Shown here: piece after piece, positions 44,809-54,043 of the stretch
Layout: every line of letters begins with the position of its first letter
How positions within the stretch are numbered: the stretch's first letter is position 1
Assembly: GCA_019083985.1 (NCBI GenBank)
Contig: JAHRCV010000003.1
Span: 1-64,000, forward strand
Reading direction: 5' to 3'
Length of the DNA stretch: 64,000 nt
Origin: Rhizobiales bacterium TNE-4
Lineage (GTDB): Bacteria > Pseudomonadota > Alphaproteobacteria > Rhizobiales > Beijerinckiaceae
The notes under the pieces: generated by a model
Told to the model about the DNA's origin: nothing
Databases searched by the model: none
The model's input: only the letters and a program-made list of their open reading frames with translations
Made by a program: the position numbers and the translations under genes

Positions 44809-46074
44809 ATGCATCATTTTCATTATCGCGACGGCGAACTTTATGCCGAAGACGTACCGCTGAGCCGGATCGCCGCTGAGGTTGGTACACCTTTTTATTG
44901 CTATTCGACGGCGACCCTCGAACGCCATTTCAAGGTGTTCTCAGGCGCGTTTGACGGAACCGATCATCTCGTCTGCTACGCGATGAAGGCCAATTCCAAT
45001 CAAGCGGTTTTGAAAACGCTTGCGCGCATCGGCGCTGGTATGGATGTGGTGTCGGAAGGTGAATTGCGCCGCGCACGCGCCGCCGGTGTACCTGCATCAA
45101 AAATCACTTTTTCCGGCGTCGGCAAAACTGAGCGTGAGATGGCGTACGCCATCGATGAAGGCATTTTGTGCTTCAACGTCGAGTCCGAGCCAGAATTGAA
45201 GCAATTGTCAGCGGTTGCGAAAGCGCGCGGCAAGACCGCCCATGTCGCGATCCGCGTCAATCCCGATATCGACGCCAAAACACATCACAAGATTTCGACC
45301 GGTAAATCGGGCGACAAATTCGGCATTCCGATTTCGCGCGCCCGTGACGTCTATCGCGATGCGGCAAAATTGCCCGGGCTGAAAATCACCGGCGTTGACA
45401 TGCATATCGGCAGTCAGATCGTCGATCTGAAGCCGTTTGATGATGCGTTTGCATTGCTTGCCGAATTCGTGCGCGTCTTGCGTGAAGATGGGCATCCCAT
45501 CGATCACATCGATCTTGGTGGCGGCCTTGGTGTGCCCTATCGCGAAGACAATGAGCCGCCGCCCGATCCTTCCGCCTATGCTGCCATCGTGAAAAAGAAC
45601 ACGGATGGGCTTGGCTGCACGCTGGTTTTCGAACCGGGGCGTCTGATTGTCGCCAATGCGGGGATCCTCGTCACCGCGGTCGTGTTCCTGAAGGAAACAG
45701 ACGGTAAGGATTTCTACATCGTCGATGCGGCGATGAACGATCTCATCCGGCCAACGCTGTATGACGCGCATCACGACATCAAACCGGTGAAACAGGCGGC
45801 CCCCGGCGCTGAGCGCCGGATCGTCGATGTGGTGGGCCCCGTCTGCGAGACCGGTGACTATTTGGCGCAGGCGCGCAGCCTGCCGCACGCCAAGGCCGGT
45901 GATCTCCTCGCTGTCATGACGGCGGGGGCTTATGGCGCCGTGCAGGCCGGCACCTACAATTCGCGTCCGCTTGTGCCGGAAGTGCTGGTGAAAGGCGCTG
46001 ATTACGCCGTTGTCCGCCCACGCCAGACCTATGAAGAGCTGATCGGGCTCGACCGGGTCCCTGACTGGCTCTAG
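44809..46074 (+). CDS. lysA: Diaminopimelate decarboxylase
   Basis: Last step of lysine synthesis, PLP-dependent. The 421-residue protein has the Schiff-base lysine in CYAMKANSN, the HIGSQI and DLGGGLGVPY motifs and the EPGRLIVANAG phosphate-binding region. The start ATG at 44809 lies 13 bases after lptM. Confidence 0.95.
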   Translation: MHHFHYRDGELYAEDVPLSRIAAEVGTPFYCYSTATLERHFKVFSGAFDGTDHLVCYAMKANSNQAVLKTLARIGAGMDVVSEGELRRARAAGVPASKITFSGVGKTEREMAYAIDEGILCFNVESEPELKQLSAVAKARGKTAHVAIRVNPDIDAKTHHKISTGKSGDKFGIPISRARDVYRDAAKLPGLKITGVDMHIGSQIVDLKPFDDAFALLAEFVRVLREDGHPIDHIDLGGGLGVPYREDNEPPPDPSAYAAIVKKNTDGLGCTLVFEPGRLIVANAGILVTAVVFLKETDGKDFYIVDAAMNDLIRPTLYDAHHDIKPVKQAAPGAERRIVDVVGPVCETGDYLAQARSLPHAKAGDLLAVMTAGAYGAVQAGTYNSRPLVPEVLVKGADYAVVRPRQTYEELIGLDRVPDWL

Positions 46075-46160
46075 CACCGACTGAGCCCGCCCTTTTTTAG
46101 CCGCTGGGCTGGTCTTCCCTTGGCCGCGTGTTACTTTTGAGAGTAACCGCCGAGGATCCG

Positions 46161-48755
46161 ATGCAGCACGCCCCCGCGCCCACGCCGCTCGACCGCCTCG
46201 CCCGGCTCCGCCGCCGGGCGGCGGCCATGATCGGCTTTGAGCGGATCTGGCCGGCGACGGCGCTTGCCCTCTCGATCCTTGCCTTGTTGCTGGCGGCCAT
46301 TTGGGCTGGGTGGCTAACGCCTTTTCCGGTCACAGCCCGTCTCGCGCTCATAGCCTTGATCGTGGCCGCGGCGCTCGCGCTCCCAATCCGGGCCGCGTTC
46401 AGCGCTCGCACGACGGCCCAAGAAGAACTGGCCCGCATCGACCGCGATTCTGGCCTGCCGCACCGGCCCGCAACTGCGCTCGACGACGAACTCGCCACGC
46501 CGCATCCTGACCCCGCCACACGCGCTTTGTGGGAGGCGCACCGCGCCCGTGCATTGAAGGCGTCTGAAGCGCTGAAAGTGAACCCGCCCGCGCCGGGGCT
46601 TGCGAAACGTGATCCCTACGCGCTGCGGTTTGCAGCGGCTCTTTTGTTGGCCGTTGCCTTCTTCACCGCAGGCAGCGAACGCTGGTCGCGCTTGGGCGGT
46701 CTTTTTGACGCCGGCAGCACGCCCGAACAGATGGTGGCGGCCAAGCGCATCGACGCCTGGATCGATCCGCCAGCCTACACGCAAGTGCCGCCTTCCATTC
46801 TCAATCTGGCCAAGCCGGGGCGTGTCGCACTCAATGTCCCCGTCAATGCGATGCTTGTTCTGCGCGCATCTGACGGCGCAACGCTGGCACCAAAAATCGA
46901 CGGTGCACTCGAACCGATCGAGACGCCGCAGGCGGCTGACGGCGCGCGCGAATGGCGCTGGACGCTCAAGGGCAATGCAAGCTTCTCGCTCGGCAATGGC
47001 GAGATTGTGCTAACTGCCATTCCCGACAACAAACCCGCGATCCGCTTTACGGCTGCGCCCCAGCCCAATCCGCAGCGCGATCAGCTGACGCTCTCCTATA
47101 GCCTCAACGATGATTACGGTGTCGTCTCCGCTGAAGGGCGGATGACACGCAGCCCGGCGCTTGAAGCCAGCGCCAAGAAAAAGCCGCTCATTCCCGCGCC
47201 GCCAATCCCGCTTGTTCTGCCGGGTGCGCCTAACCGCGAAGGCGATGCCAAAACCAATGTCGACATTGCGCAGCATCCTTGGGCGGGTGCCGAAGTGGCG
47301 TTGACACTCTACGCAAAGGACGAGGCGGGACAGGAAGGCCAAAGCGAGACCGTCACATTCACTTTGCCGCAACGCAATTTCAGCAATCCGCTCGCGCGTT
47401 CGCTGGTCGAACAGCGGCGGGACCTCATTCTCGATCCGGGCAATGTCCGCATGCGCATTGAAGCCATGCGCGCTTTGTTGATCGAGCCGACACGGTTTAC
47501 GCCCGATCCGTCGATCTATCTTGGCCTACGTACCATCACCAACCGCCTCATCCGTGCGAAAAATGATGCCGATCTCATCGCTGTCAGCGAATTGATGTGG
47601 GAGATGGCGCTCGCGATCGAAGATGGTGGTCTTTCCGATGTCGAAAAGGCGCTCAAGCAAGCTCAGGAAAATCTACGCGAGGCCCTTGAACGCGGTGCCA
47701 GCCCTGAGGAAATGCGCAAGCTGACGGAAGATCTCCGCCGGGCAATGGACCGCTATATGCGTGAACTCGCCGAGCGCATGCGGCAAAATCCCAACAACCA
47801 GCAGGCCACCCCGCGCGACATGCAGAATATGCGCATTGTGACACCGCGCGACCTCAGAAACATGCTCAACCGCATGGAAGAGCTGGCCCGCCGCGGCGAT
47901 ACGGCGGAAGCGCAGAAATTGCTCGAACAGCTCAACGAAATGATGCGCAATCTGCAGATGGCCCGCCCGGGCCAGATGGAGCGTCAGCGCCGTCAGGCCG
48001 AGATGGAGAAAAACCTCGACGAGCTCGACCGCATGACCCGCGAACAGCAGGAATTGCGCGATCGTACCTTTCAAGAAGGCCAGCGGCGGCAGGAAGAAAT
48101 CCGGCGGGGCCAACGCAACCAGCGCCAGCAACAGCAACAAGGTCAGCGCGGGCAGCAGCAGCGACAGCAGGGCCAACAACAACAAGGTGAGCAGCAGGAC
48201 GGCGACCAAGGCGATCAGAACCAGCAATTGGGTGAACGCCAGCGCCAACTCCGCGAACAGCTTGATGCCATGAAACGCCGCATGCAAGAGCAAGGCATGC
48301 AGGGTGAGCAAGGCCTCGACGACGCCGAGCAGGCGATGCGCGAAGCGGAGAATGCGCTCGGACAAGGCAATGATGGCGAAGCCGTCGATGCGCAGGGACG
48401 TGCGCTGGAAGGCTTGCGCCGCGGCGGCCGGAATATGGCGCGCCAGATGCAACAACAACAGCAAGGCCAGCCCGGCCAAGAAGGCGACGAGCCCTCGCAA
48501 TATGGCGAAGGACCGGGCGGTCCCGGCGAAGCGCAAGGCCGCGCTGACAATGACGAACGCAATGACGATCCGCTTGGCCGTCCGACACCGTCACAAGAAG
48601 CGGGCGACCGCTCGAAGTTTCGCAAGGGTGGACGTGAAAGCACGCTGGAACAGCGCGCCCGCGAAGTGATGGACGAATTGCGTCGTCGCCTTGGCGACCC
48701 CAACCGACTTGAGGCGGAACGGGATTATCTCGAACGCCTCCTGCGGACGCCCTGA
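46161..48755 (+). CDS. TIGR02302-family membrane protein (DUF4175)
   Basis: An 864-residue protein typical of Hyphomicrobiales. Two N-terminal membrane helices (ALALSILALLLAAIWAG, FPVTARLALIALIVAAAL) and a third near residue 160 precede a large periplasmic region. Residues from about 470 are helical and charged, then a Gln/Gly/Arg-rich section of some 200 residues with runs such as RQQQQQGQRGQQQRQQ follows. The function is unknown to me; position after lysA is conserved. GAGGATC lies before the ATG at 46161. The low-complexity section makes long antisense reading frames, which are not genes. Confidence 0.88.
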   Translation: MQHAPAPTPLDRLARLRRRAAAMIGFERIWPATALALSILALLLAAIWAGWLTPFPVTARLALIALIVAAALALPIRAAFSARTTAQEELARIDRDSGLPHRPATALDDELATPHPDPATRALWEAHRARALKASEALKVNPPAPGLAKRDPYALRFAAALLLAVAFFTAGSERWSRLGGLFDAGSTPEQMVAAKRIDAWIDPPAYTQVPPSILNLAKPGRVALNVPVNAMLVLRASDGATLAPKIDGALEPIETPQAADGAREWRWTLKGNASFSLGNGEIVLTAIPDNKPAIRFTAAPQPNPQRDQLTLSYSLNDDYGVVSAEGRMTRSPALEASAKKKPLIPAPPIPLVLPGAPNREGDAKTNVDIAQHPWAGAEVALTLYAKDEAGQEGQSETVTFTLPQRNFSNPLARSLVEQRRDLILDPGNVRMRIEAMRALLIEPTRFTPDPSIYLGLRTITNRLIRAKNDADLIAVSELMWEMALAIEDGGLSDVEKALKQAQENLREALERGASPEEMRKLTEDLRRAMDRYMRELAERMRQNPNNQQATPRDMQNMRIVTPRDLRNMLNRMEELARRGDTAEAQKLLEQLNEMMRNLQMARPGQMERQRRQAEMEKNLDELDRMTREQQELRDRTFQEGQRRQEEIRRGQRNQRQQQQQGQRGQQQRQQGQQQQGEQQDGDQGDQNQQLGERQRQLREQLDAMKRRMQEQGMQGEQGLDDAEQAMREAENALGQGNDGEAVDAQGRALEGLRRGGRNMARQMQQQQQGQPGQEGDEPSQYGEGPGGPGEAQGRADNDERNDDPLGRPTPSQEAGDRSKFRKGGRESTLEQRAREVMDELRRRLGDPNRLEAERDYLERLLRTP

Positions 48756-49273
48756 TCTGCAACAAACGCCAGCGTATCTGGGCGCTTCGCTCTCGATCAG
48801 GCGGGGCCACGGCGCCTCAAGCAAGACAACGAAGTCAGCGGCGTACGAGGCCGGTCACAAACCCGGCGGATTTGACGGGTTGACGGCCCTTCATCGACAC
48901 AACAGCGATATATAATCGCGACGCACCGCATGGACGCCGATTGCAAAAAAGCTTGAACGGCACATCACATTGATATGCTGATCAAGAAACAATCCGTCCG
49001 GTAGAATTTATATTCTCGCGGATAAATTAATCGCTCCAAGGGTGTGATCAAAATTAAAAACTTCAAAAATGAGTAGCTCTAGAGGATGTTTTGGATCATA
49101 TCGAATGAGCGTTTCGTCCACGGATGATTCGACAGCTTGAACGTAAGCGTGGCCATTTGATTGGCATTAAAAATAATCGCGTAATCAGTCCTGTTAGTAA
49201 GTTGAAATGCAACTTTTAGTTTAGTTGCTCGTAATCTTTCGGTTGGGTCGTCAATTCCTCTCCGGTCACTCTT
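48756..49273. other. AT-rich intergenic region
   Basis: About 520 bases without a supportable gene or named RNA. From 48950 on the sequence is clearly AT-rich, unlike its surroundings. No intrinsic terminator of the TIGR02302 gene is obvious. The region may carry the promoter of the HTH protein at 49274 or be a remnant of foreign DNA. Confidence 0.4.
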
Positions 49274-49759
49274 ATGCAGTGGATCGGATCACATCACCCA
49301 AGAAAAAGGACGAAGCCAGTGGCTCTGAAGCAAAGTCATGTCAATCAGCTTCATAAAATCATCGCATCGGCCGAGAAGCTGATCACTGAAATCGAACGCG
49401 AAATCCGGTCACAAACCAATGAACGCAGCGGCAAAGGCCGCGGCGCGGCCACACGCGGCAAAAAAACGAGTGGCAAGAGCGCAAGCGGACGCAAAGGCCG
49501 CAGCGCTGGCAAGGCGGAAGGCCGTTCTGCGCGGAGCCGCAGTGGCGGCGGTCGCAAGGCGGGTGCCAATGAAGAGAAGGCTAGCCGAGGTAGCGCAAGC
49601 GGCAATGCTGGTGCGCGGCGCAATCGCGCCCAAACGGCTGAATTCCGGCAATCCATCTTAAAAGAGTTGGAAGGTGGAACGCCGGTGGCCGATTTGGCAG
49701 CCAAGCACGGCATCACGCCAGCCTATGTCTACCAGATCAAGAGCCGCTCCGAATCCTGA
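49274..49759 (+). CDS. Histone H1-like basic protein with C-terminal HTH
   Basis: A 161-residue, extremely basic protein. Residues 20-50 look like a coiled coil (HVNQLHKIIASAEKLITEIE). Residues 55-120 are a Lys/Arg/Gly/Ser/Ala-rich tail like eukaryotic H1 or the AlgP/HupB tails. The last 40 residues, RQSILKELEGGTPVADLAAK and HGITPAYVYQIKSR, look like a helix-turn-helix. It is probably a nucleoid-associated or DNA-bridging protein. The start may instead be GTG at 49319. I know no named family with this layout. Confidence 0.65.
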   Translation: MQWIGSHHPRKRTKPVALKQSHVNQLHKIIASAEKLITEIEREIRSQTNERSGKGRGAATRGKKTSGKSASGRKGRSAGKAEGRSARSRSGGGRKAGANEEKASRGSASGNAGARRNRAQTAEFRQSILKELEGGTPVADLAAKHGITPAYVYQIKSRSES

Positions 49760-49864
49760 TCGTCCGGATCGGGCTTGAATTTTGGTGACTGCGAGAGGCC
49801 GTTTGAACGGCCTCTCGACTTTGTCTGCCTGCCGTTTAGACTTCGCCTGAACAGCGAGGCAGGC

Positions 49865-50869
49865 ATGAGCAAGAATGTGGGCAAGAATGCAAGCAAGAAG
49901 TCGGACAAAAAATCCGGCGCAGCGCCGCGTAATCAAAAGGGCAAACGGCCTGCCGACAATGAGGCAACACCGCAAACGCGCGCCGACGCCGCCCCCAAAG
50001 CTGCCAAAGCGAAGCGACCCCATCGCACGCGCAAAGGCCATGTTCCCAAGGCCATCACCAATCGCGAATTCAAATTATTGATCAAGCCCGATGGACTTGA
50101 ACGGCGGCGCAATGTTGCCGCGCTGCAAAGCTTCATGACCGATTTCTGCAAGAAGCAGAAAATCTCCTACCTGCCGAATGAGACCGCCGCCACAGGTCTC
50201 CGGAACATCATTTTCTACGACACGCCCGATGAAGATCTGCGCGATCATCGTATTATCTTGCGTGTGCGCGCTTCTCGGCAGGATCTATGGGTCGATGAAT
50301 GGTGCGAGGTGACGTTGAAATGTCGCCACGACGATTTTGATACCGCCGCCAAGTTTGACCCGACCCCTCATTTCGAAGAGGAGGTCCGCTTCCGGATGCG
50401 CTTTAAGGAAGAAATTCTGCGCGGCTCTGATCCGCAGACACACCGGCGGGTTTATTCCAACAATGCCATTATCAACACGGTACCGATTGACCGGTTGGAC
50501 AAGAACCGGATCGGCGAAGTCTATCCGATCTTCCCGGGCCTGACGGCGCTCGCTGTGGATGAAGCAAAGGCGCTAGGCAAGGTCGGCGGTGCCGAGAATA
50601 CGATCCTTGAAGCAGCCCTGCCCCTCGGTATCATCGAATTTGATGAAGACGTCGTGGCCCATTGCGATCTCGGCGTCTGGTTTCGCACCGCGGGCGTACC
50701 ACTGATCGGCGAATTGGCCTTCGCCTATCGTGTGAATGAGAAGAACCGCAAGAACCGCAAAGCCCATGCGCGCGCCGATAAATTTTTCGGCCGCTTGCAA
50801 ACGGCCTTGGGCGATCGGCTCGCGACGGGTTCAACCAAGACGGCCCTTGTCTATGGAAAGCCTGAATGA
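49865..50869 (+). CDS. CYTH-like (triphosphate tunnel) domain protein, tentative
   Basis: A 334-residue protein. Residues 1-70 are a Lys/Ala-rich disordered basic leader. The middle part suggests a CYTH/triphosphate tunnel fold: NREFKLLIKPDGLE, FYDTPDEDLRDHRIILRVRA and WCEVTLKCRHDD, then EEEVRFRMRFKEEI, with alternating charged strands. Members hydrolyse inorganic triphosphate or ATP. The match is weak and the enzymatic Glu pattern is not verified. The ATG at 49865 has GAGG upstream. The next gene overlaps by 4 nt. Confidence 0.5.
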   Translation: MSKNVGKNASKKSDKKSGAAPRNQKGKRPADNEATPQTRADAAPKAAKAKRPHRTRKGHVPKAITNREFKLLIKPDGLERRRNVAALQSFMTDFCKKQKISYLPNETAATGLRNIIFYDTPDEDLRDHRIILRVRASRQDLWVDEWCEVTLKCRHDDFDTAAKFDPTPHFEEEVRFRMRFKEEILRGSDPQTHRRVYSNNAIINTVPIDRLDKNRIGEVYPIFPGLTALAVDEAKALGKVGGAENTILEAALPLGIIEFDEDVVAHCDLGVWFRTAGVPLIGELAFAYRVNEKNRKNRKAHARADKFFGRLQTALGDRLATGSTKTALVYGKPE

Positions 50870-51429
50870 GCGATACGACGCTAGCCGCTCCGGCACGACC
50901 CGGGCTAGGCGAACTTTTTTTTCAATTTCTGATCATCGGCGCCATTAGCTTCGGCGGCGGAATCGTCGCCTATGAACGGTCCTTGTTGGTTGATCAGAAA
51001 AAATGGGTCGACGCCGATTCATTCATGGCCGCGCTGGCCTTGTCGCAAACCTTACCAGGTCTCAACTCCGTCAATCTCGCCGCCATTGTCGGTCAGCGTC
51101 TAGCGGGATTATCAGGCGCGATCGCATCGGTTGTGGGTTTGATTTTGCCGGGAGCCATTCTCGTTCTCATCCTCGGCATTCTTTATGAAAACAGCCATAA
51201 TAATCCGCTGGCTAACCTAGCGCTTGCGGCCGTTGCCGCAGCAGCCACAGGCCTTATCGCGAACACTGTTCGAGAATTGGGCCGCAAGCGTTTTCGTGAT
51301 CCCCTGTCACTCGCCTTGATCGCCGTGACATTCACACTGATGTCAATTTTGAAACTGTCATTGCCATTGGTGCTGGCCATCGTGTTTCCCATTGCGCTTT
51401 GGTTCAATCGACCGGGAGCGCGTTCATGA
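50866..51429 (+). CDS. Chromate transporter half-protein (ChrA N-terminal type)
   Basis: A 187-residue membrane protein with the chromate-transporter domain: FLIIGAISFGGGIVAYERSLLVD, ALSQTLPGLNSVNLAAIVGQRLAG and several helices. In short-chain ChrA systems two such halves are separate genes that work as a pair. The start overlaps the preceding gene (ATGA) and the stop overlaps the second half (ATGA). Substrates may be chromate or another anion. Confidence 0.88.
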   Translation: MSDTTLAAPARPGLGELFFQFLIIGAISFGGGIVAYERSLLVDQKKWVDADSFMAALALSQTLPGLNSVNLAAIVGQRLAGLSGAIASVVGLILPGAILVLILGILYENSHNNPLANLALAAVAAAATGLIANTVRELGRKRFRDPLSLALIAVTFTLMSILKLSLPLVLAIVFPIALWFNRPGARS

Positions 51430-51968
51430 CGAATACAGCGTCGCTACTGGGCCTCGCATCGAGCTTTGCGCTTTTCTCCATTCTGGCCGTTGGTGGCGGC
51501 GTTGCCGTGCTGCCGGAAATGCAAGCGTTGATGGCGCAGCGTTATGGCATTTCGGGCGAAAGCTTCGTGCATATCTATGGCATCGGCCAATTGGCGCCGG
51601 GCCCCAATATGCTGATGGTGCTCGCCTTGGGTTATCGCATCGCGGGTTTTGCCGGTGCGCTGACAGTGCTCGTCGCCTTCTTCACACCCGCTCTGCTGTT
51701 ATCGCTGATCGGCGGGCGCATTTGGGACAAGGTCGGTGAAACGCCGTGGCGACGTGCGGTCCAGAATGCGCTTGAGCCTGTCTCGCTCGGGCTGATGATT
51801 TCCGGCCTTTACGCCATTGCGCGCGAAGCGCTCAACGGACCGGTCTCGTTCGGCCTATGTGCCTTGACGTTTGCCCTGCTGGTCGCGACGCGGATCAACC
51901 CCGTCCTGATTATGTTGGGCGCATCCGCGACGGGCGTCGTGCTGATGAAGATCAGCGGCTTGCCGTAA
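51426..51968 (+). CDS. Chromate transporter half-protein (ChrA C-terminal type)
   Basis: The second 180-residue half of the pair, with FALFSILAVGGGVAVLPEMQ and GIGQLAPGPNMLMVLALGY, the conserved core of the family, and about six helices. It overlaps the first half by 4 nt and is probably made in equal amount. The two halves together equal one full-length ChrA. Confidence 0.88.
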   Translation: MTNTASLLGLASSFALFSILAVGGGVAVLPEMQALMAQRYGISGESFVHIYGIGQLAPGPNMLMVLALGYRIAGFAGALTVLVAFFTPALLLSLIGGRIWDKVGETPWRRAVQNALEPVSLGLMISGLYAIAREALNGPVSFGLCALTFALLVATRINPVLIMLGASATGVVLMKISGLP

Positions 51969-52019
51969 AGCAGCAAACCCGGTTTGATGCGGGTTCATTC
52001 CTTTCTGGAGTCATTGTCC

Positions 52020-52361
52020 ATGCGTGCGACGCCGCGTTTTTCATCGGCTGGTTTTGTGAAGGCCACGGTGATGGGCCTCGATTTCGATACGCAGGATGTG
52101 AGCGAGAAAGGTGTGAAGCTTACGGTTGGGGCAGATCATCCCTTCCGGGTTGGCGAAGACTATATCGTCTATCTCTTCATCGCGGAGGCGCGCGATAGCC
52201 CGGCACAATCGGCTTGGAGCGTTATGGGCGAATGCCGTTGGATTGAGGGGGGTGCGGCTGGTTTCGCATTCACGTCGAATTCCTTTGTCGAACGTGAGAT
52301 CCACAAGATCCTCGTCAAAACACCGTTCGACAAAGTGTCCGAGCCCGACCCCAAAAGCTGA
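52020..52361 (+). CDS. PilZ domain protein
   Basis: A 113-residue protein that may bind cyclic di-GMP. A basic N-terminus RATPRF is followed by the DVSEKG motif (D/NxSxxG) of PilZ domains; the classical RxxxR box is only partly matched. It lies 51 bases after chrA and ahead of the HIG1 protein, with GGAG before the ATG at 52020. Confidence 0.6.
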   Translation: MRATPRFSSAGFVKATVMGLDFDTQDVSEKGVKLTVGADHPFRVGEDYIVYLFIAEARDSPAQSAWSVMGECRWIEGGAAGFAFTSNSFVEREIHKILVKTPFDKVSEPDPKS

Positions 52362-52403
52362 TCGGCGCTTTCCCCCTCTCGGTTGCCGTCCTATAAAACG
52401 GCT

Positions 52404-52595
52404 ATGGAATCATTCATCAACGCCCTCATCCCGTTTGGCGCCGCAGCCGTGGCCGTGGTGCTGCTTCTGGGCCTCGTCAACATGATGCGCGGTGGTAGCC
52501 CGAACCGCTCGCAGACGCTGATGCGCTGGCGCGTCCTGTTGCAGTTCGCCGTCGTGATCTTGGCGATGGGCGTGATCTGGCTCAGGGCCCGGTGA
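52404..52595 (+). CDS. HIG1 domain small membrane protein
   Basis: A 63-residue protein with two membrane helices, the second ending MGVIWLRAR. The loop GLVNMMRGGSPNRSQTLMRW followed by RVLLQ is the HIG1 signature; mitochondrial relatives stabilise respiratory supercomplexes with cytochrome oxidase. It overlaps the next gene start by 4 nt. Confidence 0.78.
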   Translation: MESFINALIPFGAAAVAVVLLLGLVNMMRGGSPNRSQTLMRWRVLLQFAVVILAMGVIWLRAR

Positions 52596-53203
52596 GACGG
52601 ACGCAGGCGTGCCGCGTTCTACGGCGCACGCCTTGCCGGGCGACGCGTGCAGCAAGGCTCCCCATCCTTCTCTTGGGCCTGATAACATGGGTCGCCCTGA
52701 CATTACCCGCCGGAGCGCAAGAGCCAGCGCCCCGTTCAGGCCAACACGACCGCGGCACGATGCGCTTGGGCGTCTCATGGCAGGATTACACAAGCCCTGA
52801 ACACGGCCTCAATCTCCGGGCCGAATTGATCCTACCGAAGCCTGATTGGCAGGCGGCTTTGCCAGCCATGCTCATCCCTGCGCCGGTCGTCGGCCTATCT
52901 GGCCATATCGGGCATGGCACCAGCTTCCTTTATGCCGGCGCGCTTTGGACGCTTCCGCTCACATCCGCGCTGTTTCTTGAGGGCAGTCTCGCGGTGGCAG
53001 CCAATAACGGGTTCTCGGAGCCCGGACAGGGGCGGGCTGCACTGGGCTGCCGCGGGGGTTTCCGCGAAGAAGCCGGGATCGGTTGGCGCTTTGACGCGGC
53101 TTGGTCGATTGTCGCAACGATCGAGCATTATTCGAACGCGCATCTGTGCAACCACAATCGCGGCCTGACCAATCTTGGTGTCATGCTGGGCCGGACCTTC
53201 TGA
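52592..53203 (+). CDS. PagL-like lipid A 3-O-deacylase family outer-membrane protein
   Basis: A 203-residue exported protein. A long signal (residues 1-43, LLLGLITWVALTLPAGAQ) is followed by a barrel of short beta strands. The C-terminal HYSNAHL puts His179 and Ser181 in the place of the catalytic His-Ser of PagL, which removes a 3-O acyl chain from lipid A. The start is GTG at 52592 overlapping the HIG1 gene. Catalytic competence is not proven. Confidence 0.72.
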   Translation: MRRTQACRVLRRTPCRATRAARLPILLLGLITWVALTLPAGAQEPAPRSGQHDRGTMRLGVSWQDYTSPEHGLNLRAELILPKPDWQAALPAMLIPAPVVGLSGHIGHGTSFLYAGALWTLPLTSALFLEGSLAVAANNGFSEPGQGRAALGCRGGFREEAGIGWRFDAAWSIVATIEHYSNAHLCNHNRGLTNLGVMLGRTF

Positions 53204-53268
53204 CGCGGTTGGGGTTTCCCTCGTCCCCTTTTCCCCTATATTCCAGCGCCTTGGCATAAGGGGCTGGA

Positions 53269-53850
53269 ATGGTCGTCCTCAATCGCATCTACACCCGCAC
53301 CGGCGACGGTGGCACGACGGCGCTCGGCACGGGCGAACGCCGCCATAAATTCGACCTGCGGGTGACCGCCTATGGCACGGTGGATGAAACCAATGCCACG
53401 ATCGGGCTGGCACGCTTGCACACAGCAGCAGTCGAGCCACTGGTCGATGCGATGCTGGAGCGTATCCAGAACGATCTGTTCGACCTCGGTGCAGATCTCT
53501 GCACGCCAGAGACGGACGAAAAGCCGCCTTACGAGCCCTTGCGCATTGTCGAGGCGCAGGTCACCCGCATCGAGCGCGAAATCGATACGCTCAATGCCGA
53601 ACTGAACCCGCTGCGCTCCTTCGTCCTGCCGGGCGGCAGCCCTGCCGCTGCGGCCCTGCATCTGTCCCGCACGGTCAGCCGGAGGGCCGAGCGCCTGATG
53701 GTCGAACTCGCCGCCACACCCGGCGAGCGCGTGGGTGAGCCGGCGCTCAAATACATCAACCGGCTGTCAGACTTCCTGTTCGTTGCCTCGCGCTATGTGA
53801 ATGCCCGCGGCACGAAGGATGTTTTGTGGGTGCCGGGCGGGCATCGCTGA
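53269..53850 (+). CDS. Cob(I)yrinic acid a,c-diamide adenosyltransferase, PduO-type
   Basis: Adds the adenosyl group to cobalamin, making coenzyme B12. The 193-residue protein begins with the family mark RIYTRTGDGGTTALG, then RVTAYGTVDETNATIG and a C-terminal SRRAERLMVEL and YINRLSDFLFVASRYVN. The adenosylcobalamin would be needed by the ethylmalonyl-CoA mutase at 19.8 kb. It lies upstream of etfBA with a 193-base gap. Confidence 0.93.
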   Translation: MVVLNRIYTRTGDGGTTALGTGERRHKFDLRVTAYGTVDETNATIGLARLHTAAVEPLVDAMLERIQNDLFDLGADLCTPETDEKPPYEPLRIVEAQVTRIEREIDTLNAELNPLRSFVLPGGSPAAAALHLSRTVSRRAERLMVELAATPGERVGEPALKYINRLSDFLFVASRYVNARGTKDVLWVPGGHR

Positions 53851-54043
53851 AGAGCGCAAAAACAGGCCTGCACTCCCCCTTTCGCCGCGTTGACAACCCT
53901 TCCACCCCCCCTTTACGGTCCGCCGGTTCCTGCGCGCGGGCCTGCTACCGCGTGGGGGGATTTTTGGCCTTGAAAACAAGGGTTCGGAAGCGGAGCGCCC
54001 CCTGCTGACAAGCATCGGACGGACGGCCCGGCCGGAGGATAAG

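Noticed and set aside
48100-48240. CAG/CAA repeats resembling a repeat array or CRISPR
   Set aside because: They code for a Gln-rich segment; no regular spacers and no cas genes.
47673-48536. Leu-rich frame antisense to the TIGR02302 Gln-rich region
   Set aside because: Direct consequence of CAG-rich coding on the other strand.
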